64,000 nucleotides of DNA from Lachnospiraceae bacterium. GTDB lineage: Bacteria > Bacillota > Clostridia > Lachnospirales > Lachnospiraceae. The notes under the pieces were generated by a model. That model did no database searches. It had not been told where the DNA came from and saw only the letters and a list, made by a program, of their open reading frames with translations. The position numbers were made by a program, and so were the translations under genes. This document shows positions 1-8,200 of this stretch, piece after piece (position 1 is the first letter of the stretch; every line of letters begins with the position of its first letter). The DNA lies in assembly GCA_029338675.1 (NCBI GenBank), contig JAQYAV010000038.1, positions 1 to 64,000 of the forward strand. The letters run 5' to 3'.

Positions 1-295
1 TTAAATCTTAAAGCTTATGGAGAACAATTTGTATCTTAGCACTTAAAAGCTAATGCAAATATGTACGGATACGTTAATTCGGAATTTACGCCTATGGAGA
101 GTACAAGAACTTGTGAGTAGCGTATTACTTATAATCGCAAAAGCATACTCATTGAAATGGGAATGAAACATAAAAGTTTATAGCTTTTTATAAGTTTTCA
201 GTAACGGGACCAGAAATATAGTTGTAAGCTAATTATCAAGGGATATGATAAAAGTGTGTACAAGATATAATGGCAGAATTAATTGAAAAAATTAC

Positions 296-425
296 AAACA
301 AAAGCAGTATAAATAATAAAAACAAAGCAATATAAATAATAAAAACAAAATAATATAAATATAAAAACAAAGCTAATATAAATATAAAAACAAAGCAATA
401 TAAATATAAAAACAAAGCTAATATA
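296..425. repeat. AT-rich tandem repeat upstream of the DUF1846 gene
   Basis: Five to six imperfect copies of a roughly 19-22 bp unit of the form AATATAAATATAAAAACAAAGC lie head to tail. Apparent ORFs across it on the minus strand are only low-complexity Phe/Leu/Tyr translations. The rest of 1-499 holds no convincing gene: the first frame reads open to a TAG at 37-39, which could be the last 12 codons of an upstream gene, and a 19-codon ORF at 61-120 has no ribosome binding site. Confidence 0.8.
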
Positions 426-428
426 TTG

Positions 429-457
429 TTGATTACATAATAAAACAATGATACAAT
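429..457 (+). promoter_or_regulatory. sigma-A-type promoter for the DUF1846 gene
   Basis: TTGATT at 429-434 and TACAAT at 452-457 are separated by exactly 17 bp, 43 bp in front of the start codon at 500. Pattern match only. Confidence 0.6.
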
Positions 458-499
458 AATTGAGTATGCACAAAGTTTATTTCGAATTGAGGATTAATT

Positions 500-1960
500 A
501 TGGGAATTGGATTTGACAGTGAAAAATATTTAAAAAAGCAATCGGAGTATATTAGGGAGAGAATAGATAAGTTTGGTAATAAACTATATCTTGAATTTGG
601 TGGAAAATTATTTGACGATTTCCATGCATCAAGAGTATTACCAGGATTTGAACCAGACAATAAGCTTAAGATGTTACTTCAATTATCTGACCAAGCAGAG
701 ATTATTTTTGCAATTGGTGCTGATGCAATTGAAAAGAATAAGAAAAGAGAAGATATTGGAATAACATACGATGATGACGTTCTTAGACTAATTAAAGAAT
801 ATCAGGCTTGTGGCTTATATGTTGGTAGTGTTGTAGTAACAAAATATTCAGGACAGGCATCAGCAGATGCATTTATTGAAAAACTACGTAAGAAAAATAT
901 TAATGTGTATAAGCATTATGTAATAGATGGATATCCTACAAATGTTAAGCTTATTGTGAGTGATGAAGGATATGGTAGGAATGATTATGTTGAAACATCA
1001 AGACCTTTAGTTGTTGTTACTGCACCTGGACCAGGCTCAGGTAAGATGGCTGTTTGTTTGTCGCAGTTATATCAAGAAAACAAACGTGGTGTTAGAGCAG
1101 GATATGCTAAGTTTGAAACATTCCCAATCTGGAGTATTCCGTTAAAGCATCCTGTTAATTTAGCATATGAAGCAGCCACTGCTGATTTGAATGATGTTAA
1201 TATGATCGACCCTTTCCATTTAGAAGCATATGGAGAAACAGCTGTAAATTATAATAGAGATATAGAAATATATCCTGTGTTAAATGCTTTATTTGAAGCA
1301 ATATATGGAGAGTGTCCTTATAAATCACCTACTGATATGGGTGTTAATATGGCAGGCTTTTGTATTATTGATGACAATGAGTGTTGCGATGCATCACGAA
1401 TGGAGATAATTAGAAGATACTACAAAGCTCTTAATCAATTGGCTAAGGGTGAGGATAAATCCACAGAAGTTTATAAGATTGAGCTTTTGATGAAGCAGGC
1501 TAAGATTACAACTGATGACAGAAAGGTTACAGTTGCGGCTAAGAATAGGGCAATTGAAATGGGGTGTCCAGCTGCTGCTATTGAGCTTAAGGATGGAACA
1601 ATTATTACATCAAAGACTTCGGATTTATTAGGTGCTTCTGCTGCACTTATTCTTAATGCAGTTAAGCATTTGGCACAGCTAGATGATGAAGCGCATCTTA
1701 TTTCACCACAGGCTATTGAGCCAATTCAAAGCTTGAAGGTGGATTACCTTGGATCAAAGAATCCGAGACTGCATACAGATGAAGTTTTAATTGCTTTAGC
1801 AATATCGGCAAAAAGTGATGAACGAGCAAAAAAGGCAATGAGTATGTTACCACAGCTCAAGGGCTGTCAGGTTCATACATCAGTAATGCTTACAGATGTA
1901 GATACAAAGATTTTCCAAAAGCTAGGAGTCGATTTGACTTCTGAAGCAAGCTTTGGATAA
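500..1960 (+). CDS. DUF1846 family protein
   Basis: A 486-residue soluble protein that I recognise as the DUF1846 family, widespread in Firmicutes and of unknown biochemical role. A P-loop-like GPGSGK sits at residues 177-182, so nucleotide binding is plausible but unproven. Length is normal for the family (about 490-500). The ATG is preceded by a TTGAGGAT ribosome binding site, and a TTGATT-17 bp-TACAAT promoter lies just upstream. It is probably monocistronic, because a hairpin follows at 1993-2026. No signal peptide or membrane segment is visible. Family assignment is firm; function is not known. Confidence 0.9.
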   Translation: MGIGFDSEKYLKKQSEYIRERIDKFGNKLYLEFGGKLFDDFHASRVLPGFEPDNKLKMLLQLSDQAEIIFAIGADAIEKNKKREDIGITYDDDVLRLIKEYQACGLYVGSVVVTKYSGQASADAFIEKLRKKNINVYKHYVIDGYPTNVKLIVSDEGYGRNDYVETSRPLVVVTAPGPGSGKMAVCLSQLYQENKRGVRAGYAKFETFPIWSIPLKHPVNLAYEAATADLNDVNMIDPFHLEAYGETAVNYNRDIEIYPVLNALFEAIYGECPYKSPTDMGVNMAGFCIIDDNECCDASRMEIIRRYYKALNQLAKGEDKSTEVYKIELLMKQAKITTDDRKVTVAAKNRAIEMGCPAAAIELKDGTIITSKTSDLLGASAALILNAVKHLAQLDDEAHLISPQAIEPIQSLKVDYLGSKNPRLHTDEVLIALAISAKSDERAKKAMSMLPQLKGCQVHTSVMLTDVDTKIFQKLGVDLTSEASFG

Positions 1961-1992
1961 GTATATGTAAGATTTTATATAGGTGTTATACT

Positions 1993-2026
1993 ATAAATCG
2001 AGTTGGCAGTTGCTTACTCGATTTAT
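1993..2026 (+). terminator. hairpin after the DUF1846 gene
   Basis: Arms ATAAATCGAG (1993-2002) and CTCGATTTAT (2017-2026) pair perfectly over 10 bp with a 14-nt loop. No clean T-tract follows, so it is a weak terminator or processing hairpin. Confidence 0.5.
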
Positions 2027-2085
2027 GATTATATAGAATGTATTTTTATAGTGATTACTGCTTAATGCTATAATTGAGGGTAGAG

Positions 2086-2781
2086 ATGATACGTGAATGT
2101 AATTTTGAAGATATATCTGATGGAAGAAGATACAGTAAAAATGACATGGTTAAGTTAGATACTTGCGATTGTGCAGGTTGTTATAAATGTTGTACGAATG
2201 TAGGTAATACAATTGTATTAGATTCATTTGATATGTTTCTATTAGAAAAAGCTACAAACAAAGACTTTAAGTCTTTGTTAGAGACTGGATATATTGAGCT
2301 TAATATGATTGATGGGTTAATTCTTCCGAATATAAAGATGAATAGTAATAATCAATGTTCGTTTTTAGATGATAATGGAAGATGTACTGTTCATAGTAAC
2401 AGACCAGGAATATGTAGATTATTTCCACTTGGAAGAATCTATAATGAGCAGGGGTTCGATTATTTCTTGCAAAAGGATGAATGTATCAAGGAACTAAGAG
2501 CTAAAATCAAAATTAAAAAATGGCTCGGAATAAATAATCTTGATGAATATGAACAATACGTATTAAGGTGGCATAACTTTATCAAATGGGTTGGCAATAT
2601 AATGATTAAATTAAGAGATTCCAATCAAGGGGATGAAATTAATAATTTAGCAATGCTTGTATTAAATACATTTTTTGTTGAAAAGATATCTGGTGATGAA
2701 AAAGGATTTTATTCGGAAATTAATAACAAGATTACACAGATAGAAGAAATAATTAGTAAATGGGAGGTAGCAAAATGCTAG
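2086..2781 (+). CDS. YkgJ-family Cys-cluster protein (putative Zn/Fe-chelating)
   Basis: A 231-residue soluble protein of the YkgJ (CxxCxxCC) family. The N-terminal cluster CDCAGCYKCC and the later Cys in CSFLDDNGRCTVH and PGICRLFPLG are the metal-binding signature; family members are thought to bind zinc or an iron-sulfur cluster, but no reaction is known. A TTG lies in frame at 2074, yet TTGAGGG at 2074-2080 is itself the ribosome binding site for the ATG at 2086, so I use that start. Its last 7 bases overlap mtnN, which suggests co-translation with the mtnN-luxS pair. Confidence 0.85.
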   Translation: MIRECNFEDISDGRRYSKNDMVKLDTCDCAGCYKCCTNVGNTIVLDSFDMFLLEKATNKDFKSLLETGYIELNMIDGLILPNIKMNSNNQCSFLDDNGRCTVHSNRPGICRLFPLGRIYNEQGFDYFLQKDECIKELRAKIKIKKWLGINNLDEYEQYVLRWHNFIKWVGNIMIKLRDSNQGDEINNLAMLVLNTFFVEKISGDEKGFYSEINNKITQIEEIISKWEVAKC

Positions 2782-3473
2782 GAATAATTGGCGCTATGGA
2801 TGAAGAAGTAGCTAAGCTTAAAGAGTGTATGGATGAAGTAGAGATAAAAACAAAGGCATCTATGGACTTTTATAAAGGTATTATTTCAGGAAAAGAAGTA
2901 GTTGTTGTAAGATCAGGAATTGGAAAGGTCAATGCAGGAATATGTACACAGATTCTTTGTGATGAATACAATGTGGAGGCTGTAATTAATACAGGTATTG
3001 CAGGAAGTCTCAATGCTAAGATTGATATTGGTGATATTGTTTTATCAACTGACGCATTACAACATGACGTTGATGCAACAGGTTTCGGATACGAGTTAGG
3101 TGTTATTCCTAGAATGGAAACATCTGTTTTTGAGGCAGATAGCGAGTTGCGGACTATTGCAAAAAAGTGTTGTGAGAAAGTTAATCCTGAAATAAGTGTG
3201 TTTGAGGGAAGAGTTGTAAGTGGTGATCAGTTCATCTCTGACAAGAATGTAAAAGATAGAATAATTAAGAATTTTGACGGATTTTGTACAGAAATGGAAG
3301 GGGCTGCCATTGCCCAGGCTGCATATCTTAACAAAGTGCCGTTTTTAGTAATTAGAGCAATTTCTGACAAAGCAGATGATAGTGCAACACAGGATTATCC
3401 AACATTCGAAAAAAATGCAATTAAACATAGCGTAAACTTAGTAAAGGAGATAATAAAGGAATGGAAAAAATAG
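2775..3473 (+). CDS. mtnN: 5'-methylthioadenosine/S-adenosylhomocysteine nucleosidase
   Basis: A 232-residue enzyme, the same length as the E. coli Pfs protein. It hydrolyses S-adenosylhomocysteine and methylthioadenosine to adenine plus the ribosyl thioether. Visible are the N-terminal GIIGAMDEE with the catalytic Glu, the substrate loop EMEGAAIAQ and the catalytic-Asp motif AISDKADD. An ATG 15 bases upstream is in frame, but GGGAGG at 2762-2767 fits the ATG at 2775. The gene overlaps the upstream ykgJ-like gene by 7 nt and luxS by 13 nt, so the three are translationally coupled. Its product S-ribosylhomocysteine is the substrate of LuxS. Confidence 0.96.
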   Translation: MLGIIGAMDEEVAKLKECMDEVEIKTKASMDFYKGIISGKEVVVVRSGIGKVNAGICTQILCDEYNVEAVINTGIAGSLNAKIDIGDIVLSTDALQHDVDATGFGYELGVIPRMETSVFEADSELRTIAKKCCEKVNPEISVFEGRVVSGDQFISDKNVKDRIIKNFDGFCTEMEGAAIAQAAYLNKVPFLVIRAISDKADDSATQDYPTFEKNAIKHSVNLVKEIIKEWKK

Positions 3474-3940
3474 CAAGCTTTACAATTGATCACACAAAAT
3501 TATTACCAGGGGTATATGTCTCTAGAAAAGATAATGTTAATGGTAATGTATTAACTACTTTTGATATTAGAATGACTAGACCTAACTTCGAGCCAGTTAT
3601 GAATACAGCTGAAATTCACACTGTTGAACATTTAGCAGCTACTTTTTTAAGAAATCACGTTGATTATAAGGATAGAGTAATCTATTTTGGCCCTATGGGA
3701 TGCAGAACAGGTTTTTATCTTATTCTTGCAGGTGATTATGAGTCAAAGGATATTATTCCATTAATGAAGGAACTTTATTTATTCATGAGTACATTTGATG
3801 ATGAGGTTCCAGGAGCTAGCTCGAGAGATTGTGGCAATTATTTGGATATGAATTTGCCAATGGCAAGATATATTTCAAAGAAATTCCTTGATAATGTGTT
3901 AAATTGTATTACAGATGACAATTTGGTGTATCCAGAGTAA
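3461..3940 (+). CDS. luxS: S-ribosylhomocysteine lyase (AI-2 precursor synthase)
   Basis: A 159-residue metalloenzyme that splits S-ribosylhomocysteine into homocysteine and DPD, the precursor of autoinducer 2. The metal site is complete: His53 and His57 in HTVEH, and Cys124 in SSRDCGNY. The catalytic Cys81 sits in GPMGCRTG. Length matches the family (about 155-170). The start is preceded by AAAGGAGATA inside mtnN, and the two frames overlap by 13 nt. With mtnN this gives the two-step SAH recycling route; whether AI-2 is used as a signal cannot be told from this window. Confidence 0.97.
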   Translation: MEKIASFTIDHTKLLPGVYVSRKDNVNGNVLTTFDIRMTRPNFEPVMNTAEIHTVEHLAATFLRNHVDYKDRVIYFGPMGCRTGFYLILAGDYESKDIIPLMKELYLFMSTFDDEVPGASSRDCGNYLDMNLPMARYISKKFLDNVLNCITDDNLVYPE

Positions 3941-4058
3941 ACTATTATATTTTGTTTGTGCAATAATTTCTGTGTATTTTTATTCACTGTCAAAATATAT
4001 AATGATAATGTAAAACATAATGATTTGCTTTGGTAATTTTATATTTGGTAATATTTAC

Positions 4059-4100
4059 AAGCTCACGTTGTGCAAGATTCACAATTGTGAGCTTATTTCT
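4059..4100 (+). terminator. rho-independent terminator after luxS
   Basis: AAGCTCAC (4059-4066) pairs with GTGAGCTT (4087-4094), and an inner TTGTG/CACAA extends the stem; a T-rich run follows. It closes the ykgJ-mtnN-luxS operon. Confidence 0.8.
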
Positions 4101-4192
4101 TGCATTTGTTAAAAAAAGGTTGAAATAATAATAGAATTATGCTATTTGTAATTTTAGGTTAGCAATATATGTATATGGAGTGGGGGAATAAA

Positions 4193-4234
4193 ATGAAGAG
4201 ATTTTTTAAAAAAACATATTTTATAGGAGAATAA
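4193..4234 (+). other. possible 13-codon leader peptide
   Basis: ATG at 4193 after GGAGTGGGGGAATAAA opens a 13-residue reading frame, MKRFFKKTYFIGE, ending TAA. It contains the ribosome binding site of the next gene (TAGGAGAA) within its own last codons, so ribosomes finishing it would clear or couple to the next start. This is inference from spacing; a chance ORF is quite possible. Confidence 0.3.
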
Positions 4235-4238
4235 TTGT

Positions 4239-4460
4239 ATGGAAATGACAAGAGAGAACAATGTAAAAAAACAAAAAACACCATTTTACGAGTCGCATGA
4301 AGACTATTTTCGTAGAGTGCTAGTGAAGGAACAACCTTTTTATCGTCCTGGAATGACAGAAAAAGAAATTGATATTGAGTTAGAGTATATGAATCAGAAT
4401 ATCAATAGTGTAATTGAGGGACATTATTTACCGTTGTGGAAGCAGCAATTATATTACTAA
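4239..4460 (+). CDS. small hypothetical protein, 73 aa
   Basis: An unrecognised 73-residue hydrophilic protein with no signal peptide or membrane segment. It contains a central Glu/Tyr-rich segment with PGMTEKEIDIELEYM and an aromatic C terminus ending in LYY. The ATG follows TATAGGAGAATAATTGT, a good ribosome binding site, which is the main reason for believing the gene. A 13-codon ORF ends 4 bases before it. It stands alone between the luxS terminator and an 800 bp repeat-rich non-coding block. No function can be proposed. Confidence 0.6.
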   Translation: MEMTRENNVKKQKTPFYESHEDYFRRVLVKEQPFYRPGMTEKEIDIELEYMNQNINSVIEGHYLPLWKQQLYY

Positions 4461-4562
4461 TTCTTAAATATTTATTAATCTATTTTTTCTATTTAATCAA
4501 TAAAAATCACAATATAAAACTATATTATATATGTATTTGGGGAAATATTTAAATTAAGTTTG

Positions 4563-4634
4563 AGCAAAATGCTGGCAATTAGATGTAGCAAAAAGTTGAC
4601 AAATAAATGTAGCAAAATGTTGGCAATTAAAATA
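4563..4634. repeat. 24-bp tandem repeat, three copies
   Basis: Copies start at 4563, 4587 and 4611, exactly 24 bp apart, with consensus AGCAAAATGYTGRCAATTAR plus four more bases. Multiple short subterminal repeats of this kind occur at the ends of some IS families (for example IS21-like), so this could be an IS relic, but no transposase is present. Confidence 0.85.
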
Positions 4635-4941
4635 ATTCATAATTATTTATAATAAGAAAAATTCAATAGCAAAACAAGCATAAATTACATTAAATAAATA
4701 ATATATATATTTATAAATTAAAATACACATTTATAAATTAATATATACATTTATAAAACAGGAATAGTTGTGCATACTGTAGTTAATTGTAGAACTTATT
4801 GTAGAGTAGTCACTTACATTTGTATCAAAATAAACAGATACAGTAATTGAAAAAATATATATCGCAAAGAAATGATAGAACAATAGTAAATTGTACTTAT
4901 ATCTGAAATAATGGGATAATCTTTTCGAAAAAACGATAATG

Positions 4942-4991
4942 TCAAAATAATACAATCGATTTACAATCAAAATAATACAATCGATTTACAA
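4942..4991. repeat. 25-bp perfect tandem duplication
   Basis: Two identical 25-bp copies, each running from TCAAAATAATACAATCG to TTTACAA, at 4942-4966 and 4967-4991. Perfect identity suggests a recent slippage or duplication. Confidence 0.9.
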
Positions 4992-5033
4992 GTATATAAC
5001 AATTTTTTTCTGCCGAAATAATATTTATAGAAA

Positions 5034-5089
5034 CATACAATATAAAAAGAACAAAATATACAATATAAAATGAACAAAATATACAATAT
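5034..5089. repeat. 23-bp tandem repeat, 2.4 copies
   Basis: Units begin at 5034, 5057 and 5080 (the last partial), each starting ATACAATATAAAA and ending GAACAAAAT, with one substitution between the two complete copies. Confidence 0.85.
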
Positions 5090-5281
5090 ATCACATTACA
5101 AAAAATGTCAATACAATATTTTGTAGAAATATGTCAAAAAGTATTTATTTCTATATTTTATTGTGATAAAATTATGGTGAGTATGTGTATATATCACATA
5201 TTATGTATGCATTTAATTAAAGTTATATAGTCAATATTGTATGTTTTTCAAGAATAGTCTTGAGGTATTATGAGGTGGAAA

Positions 5282-8200
5282 ATGAATTTAAAAGATAAAA
5301 TAGTAAAAAAACTATTGAATTTTGGAAAGAAAAATCGAATATTGGTTTATCCAACACTTGTAATGGTTGCAATAGTTACTGCTTTTAGTCAGGCTGTTAG
5401 ATGGGGGCGAAGTAGTGGCAAGAAGCTAGTTGCTTCTATGATGATTGTTGCTTTGCTTATCTCGCAAAGTATATTTATTAAATCATCAGCCGAGATTGAT
5501 GATAAAGATAATGTGATTAATGCGTCAGAGTCAGATGCTACAGCAAATAAAGAGATTACTAGAACTGAAAATGAAGAATCTCATGATGAGGCTACAGGCG
5601 AGAATAATTTGACAAATCCAACTGACGAAAATAGTTCGATACCAGAATCGCCTGATTTACCTGATGATAAAAAAATTGATTCAAGAAAGAATAATAAAAA
5701 TGCACCAAAACCTGAGGGCGTAACATTATCAGATAATGGCCACGATGATGAATCGGACATTAATATGATAGAAGTTAATTATTACTTTGTGTCAACTAAT
5801 GGTGCAAGCCTTGTATATAATGATATACCAGTATCAATGACTGATGATTCAATTAAGATTAATATGCTTTCTGATGATGATTTAGCATTATATGGTCTGG
5901 GAGATACAGCATATGAAGACTATTTTGATTTTACAGAGATATGCAGTGATGAATTATGTCAGACTCCTATTGTAGAGGGTAAGATAGATAAGAATGGAAC
6001 TGGTCTTTATAACGTATATTTTTCTGCTAAGAGAACAAAGTATCCGATTAGCATTATTGATAATGATGACAGTAGTTTAGACTATGACGACTTGTATGTA
6101 TTACCTTCACCGGGAGCTATGGGGGATTTGTTCCCAGAATTTTCGTATAGTGTAGGAACAGCAAGTACATACAATGCATATAAAAGAGGTTATGAGTACA
6201 GTGGCTTGTTATATGGTGGAGCACAATATTCATCAGGAAGTATTGATATTGCTCCTTCAGATTTTGATGAAATAAAAATCACATATGTATGGAAGCCATG
6301 TGAGCTTGAACTTGTTTTTGATGCAGCAGGAGATGATGATACACATATTGAGATTACAGGCGATAAAGAAAAAACAATACCTGTTAAGATTACAGATGAT
6401 GTAACTCTTTACACAGATGCTGAAATGGAAGGTTGGGCAGGTAAAGAAGGATATTGTTTGACAGGCTGGAGTGATGGAAAACATATTTATGATCCAGGAG
6501 AGGTAATTAACATTGAGGATATCGTTGAGAATACAAGCAACATCCAAGATGTACCTAATGTTACTTGTAGGAAGTTAACTGCTGTTTGGGAATACAAAGA
6601 TATAAATCTTAATGCACAAAATAGCAACTGCGAGGTTAGTGTAACAGGGGCAGGAGTGGCTATTTCTGCAACATATGGTGATGAAATAAGTTGTACAATA
6701 TTTGCAAATTATAAAGATTCATCTGATGGAAGCAAATTTTCATATTTTATGGAGCAGGATGATATTCTTAAACTAGGTGGATATGGACTTAATGTTACAA
6801 CAACAAGTGATGGAACAAGAATTACTTCTTATATTATTTCAGGAAAGGTTAACAAGGTTACAACAGATGATATTCAAGTGAACCTTCAGGTTATTGATGA
6901 TAATAAACCTGATGGTTCTAAGGTTTCAAATCATACTGTTAGCTTTAGCTTAGAAAAACGTCCGGTTAGTATTGATGCTTCTACAATAAAGAGTGCAACA
7001 AGTGATAGTAAACCAGTTAAGGTTTATGATGGTAGTAACACAATTACAGTTAATCCAAGGGCGTCTGTTACAGGACAGTTAGCTGAAGACGACGTATATG
7101 TTACATTTGATTCAAAAGCTACATTAGATAATTCAGATGCAGGAAAAAATAAGAGTATAGAATTAAAGAATGTAATACTAGAGGGAGCAAAGAAGGATAA
7201 TTATTATATATCAAGCTTTGATGCTGATGGTACGAGTATAACGGTTGAAAATGTAGCAGAAATAACAAGAAAGAATGTTGAAGTTTCTATTTCATTAAAG
7301 GAAGGAGAAACTGATAGTATATTATTTGGACAGGACACTCCTGTGTATACTTTAGCAGTTGTAGACTCATCAGAATTAGTTGGAACGGACAAGACAAATT
7401 ACGATTCTTTAGGTTCGGCTGAAACTAGAGAGAGCTTCTTTACAACTTATTTAGGATTTACTGGTTGGGATACTTCTAGAGCATTATATAGTCCTGCAGG
7501 AACATATAATGTTAAGCCTTTATTTGATGAGAGTAATAGTAATTACACAATATCCCCTTCTGGCATAAAAGGTACATTTGTTGTATCAAGAGAAGCTGGA
7601 GCTAAAGATGTAAATTATTTATTTGATAAAGAAATGATTAATGGATACTATCCTGGATTAACAATTACTCCAACAGGAAAGTATAACAAAATCAGATTAA
7701 TAGAATCAGGTGATGGAGATATTCCTTCTACGGCTTCTAGAGATGAAGCTGAGGCACTATTCTCTAATTCAATTAAAATACCTGATATGACAGATGGAAA
7801 GATATCTTTCCAATTAATGGGAACTTCTACTGGAAAGGGTGCAGTTTCAGAAATAATTACATTAGATAATATGAATGTTGACTGCAATCCACCTGAGTAT
7901 GTAAAACATAGTGTTTCACCAAATTCAAAATTCTTTAACAAATTTGATTTTGGTTCATATTTCCATAAGCAAAATATTGATGGAAAAGAAGTAGAAAGTG
8001 CAACAATAACTGTTGAATATAAATCAGAAGACAGTGCGTGTGATAAGCTTTATTATTTCTTTGCAGATGAATCAGGACAACCAAAGGGTGATTCAGTTAG
8101 AGAAACAATGATGGTTAAGAATGCAGCAAATAATTACGAAGGAACAATTATTGTTGGAACAGGAGTGTCTGGACAGATTATTGTTTATGCAGCAGATAAG

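Larger units (their letters stand above)
4461..5269. other. 809 bp non-coding block rich in short tandem repeats
   Basis: Very AT-rich, with stops in all frames. It holds at least three separate tandem-repeat families (24, 25 and 23 bp, listed separately) plus loose copies of ATTTATAAATTAA around 4705-4760. The final 100 bp must contain the promoter of the large surface-protein gene, but no box stands out clearly. Confidence 0.7.

Noticed and set aside
61..120. 19-codon ORF (begins MYGYVNSEF) near the left edge
   Set aside because: No ribosome binding site and too short to judge; looked briefly like a signalling-peptide gene, but nothing supports it.
236..448. Phe/Leu/Tyr-rich ORF on the minus strand
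   Set aside because: A translation of the AT-rich tandem repeat; low complexity with no start signal.
2069..2074. TATAAT as the -10 box for the ykgJ-mtnN-luxS operon
   Set aside because: Transcription from it would begin after the ribosome binding site at 2074-2080, and no matching -35 lies 17 bp upstream.
4563..5089. CRISPR array
   Set aside because: The repeats are short, AT-rich, directly abutting and without spacers, and no cas genes are present.
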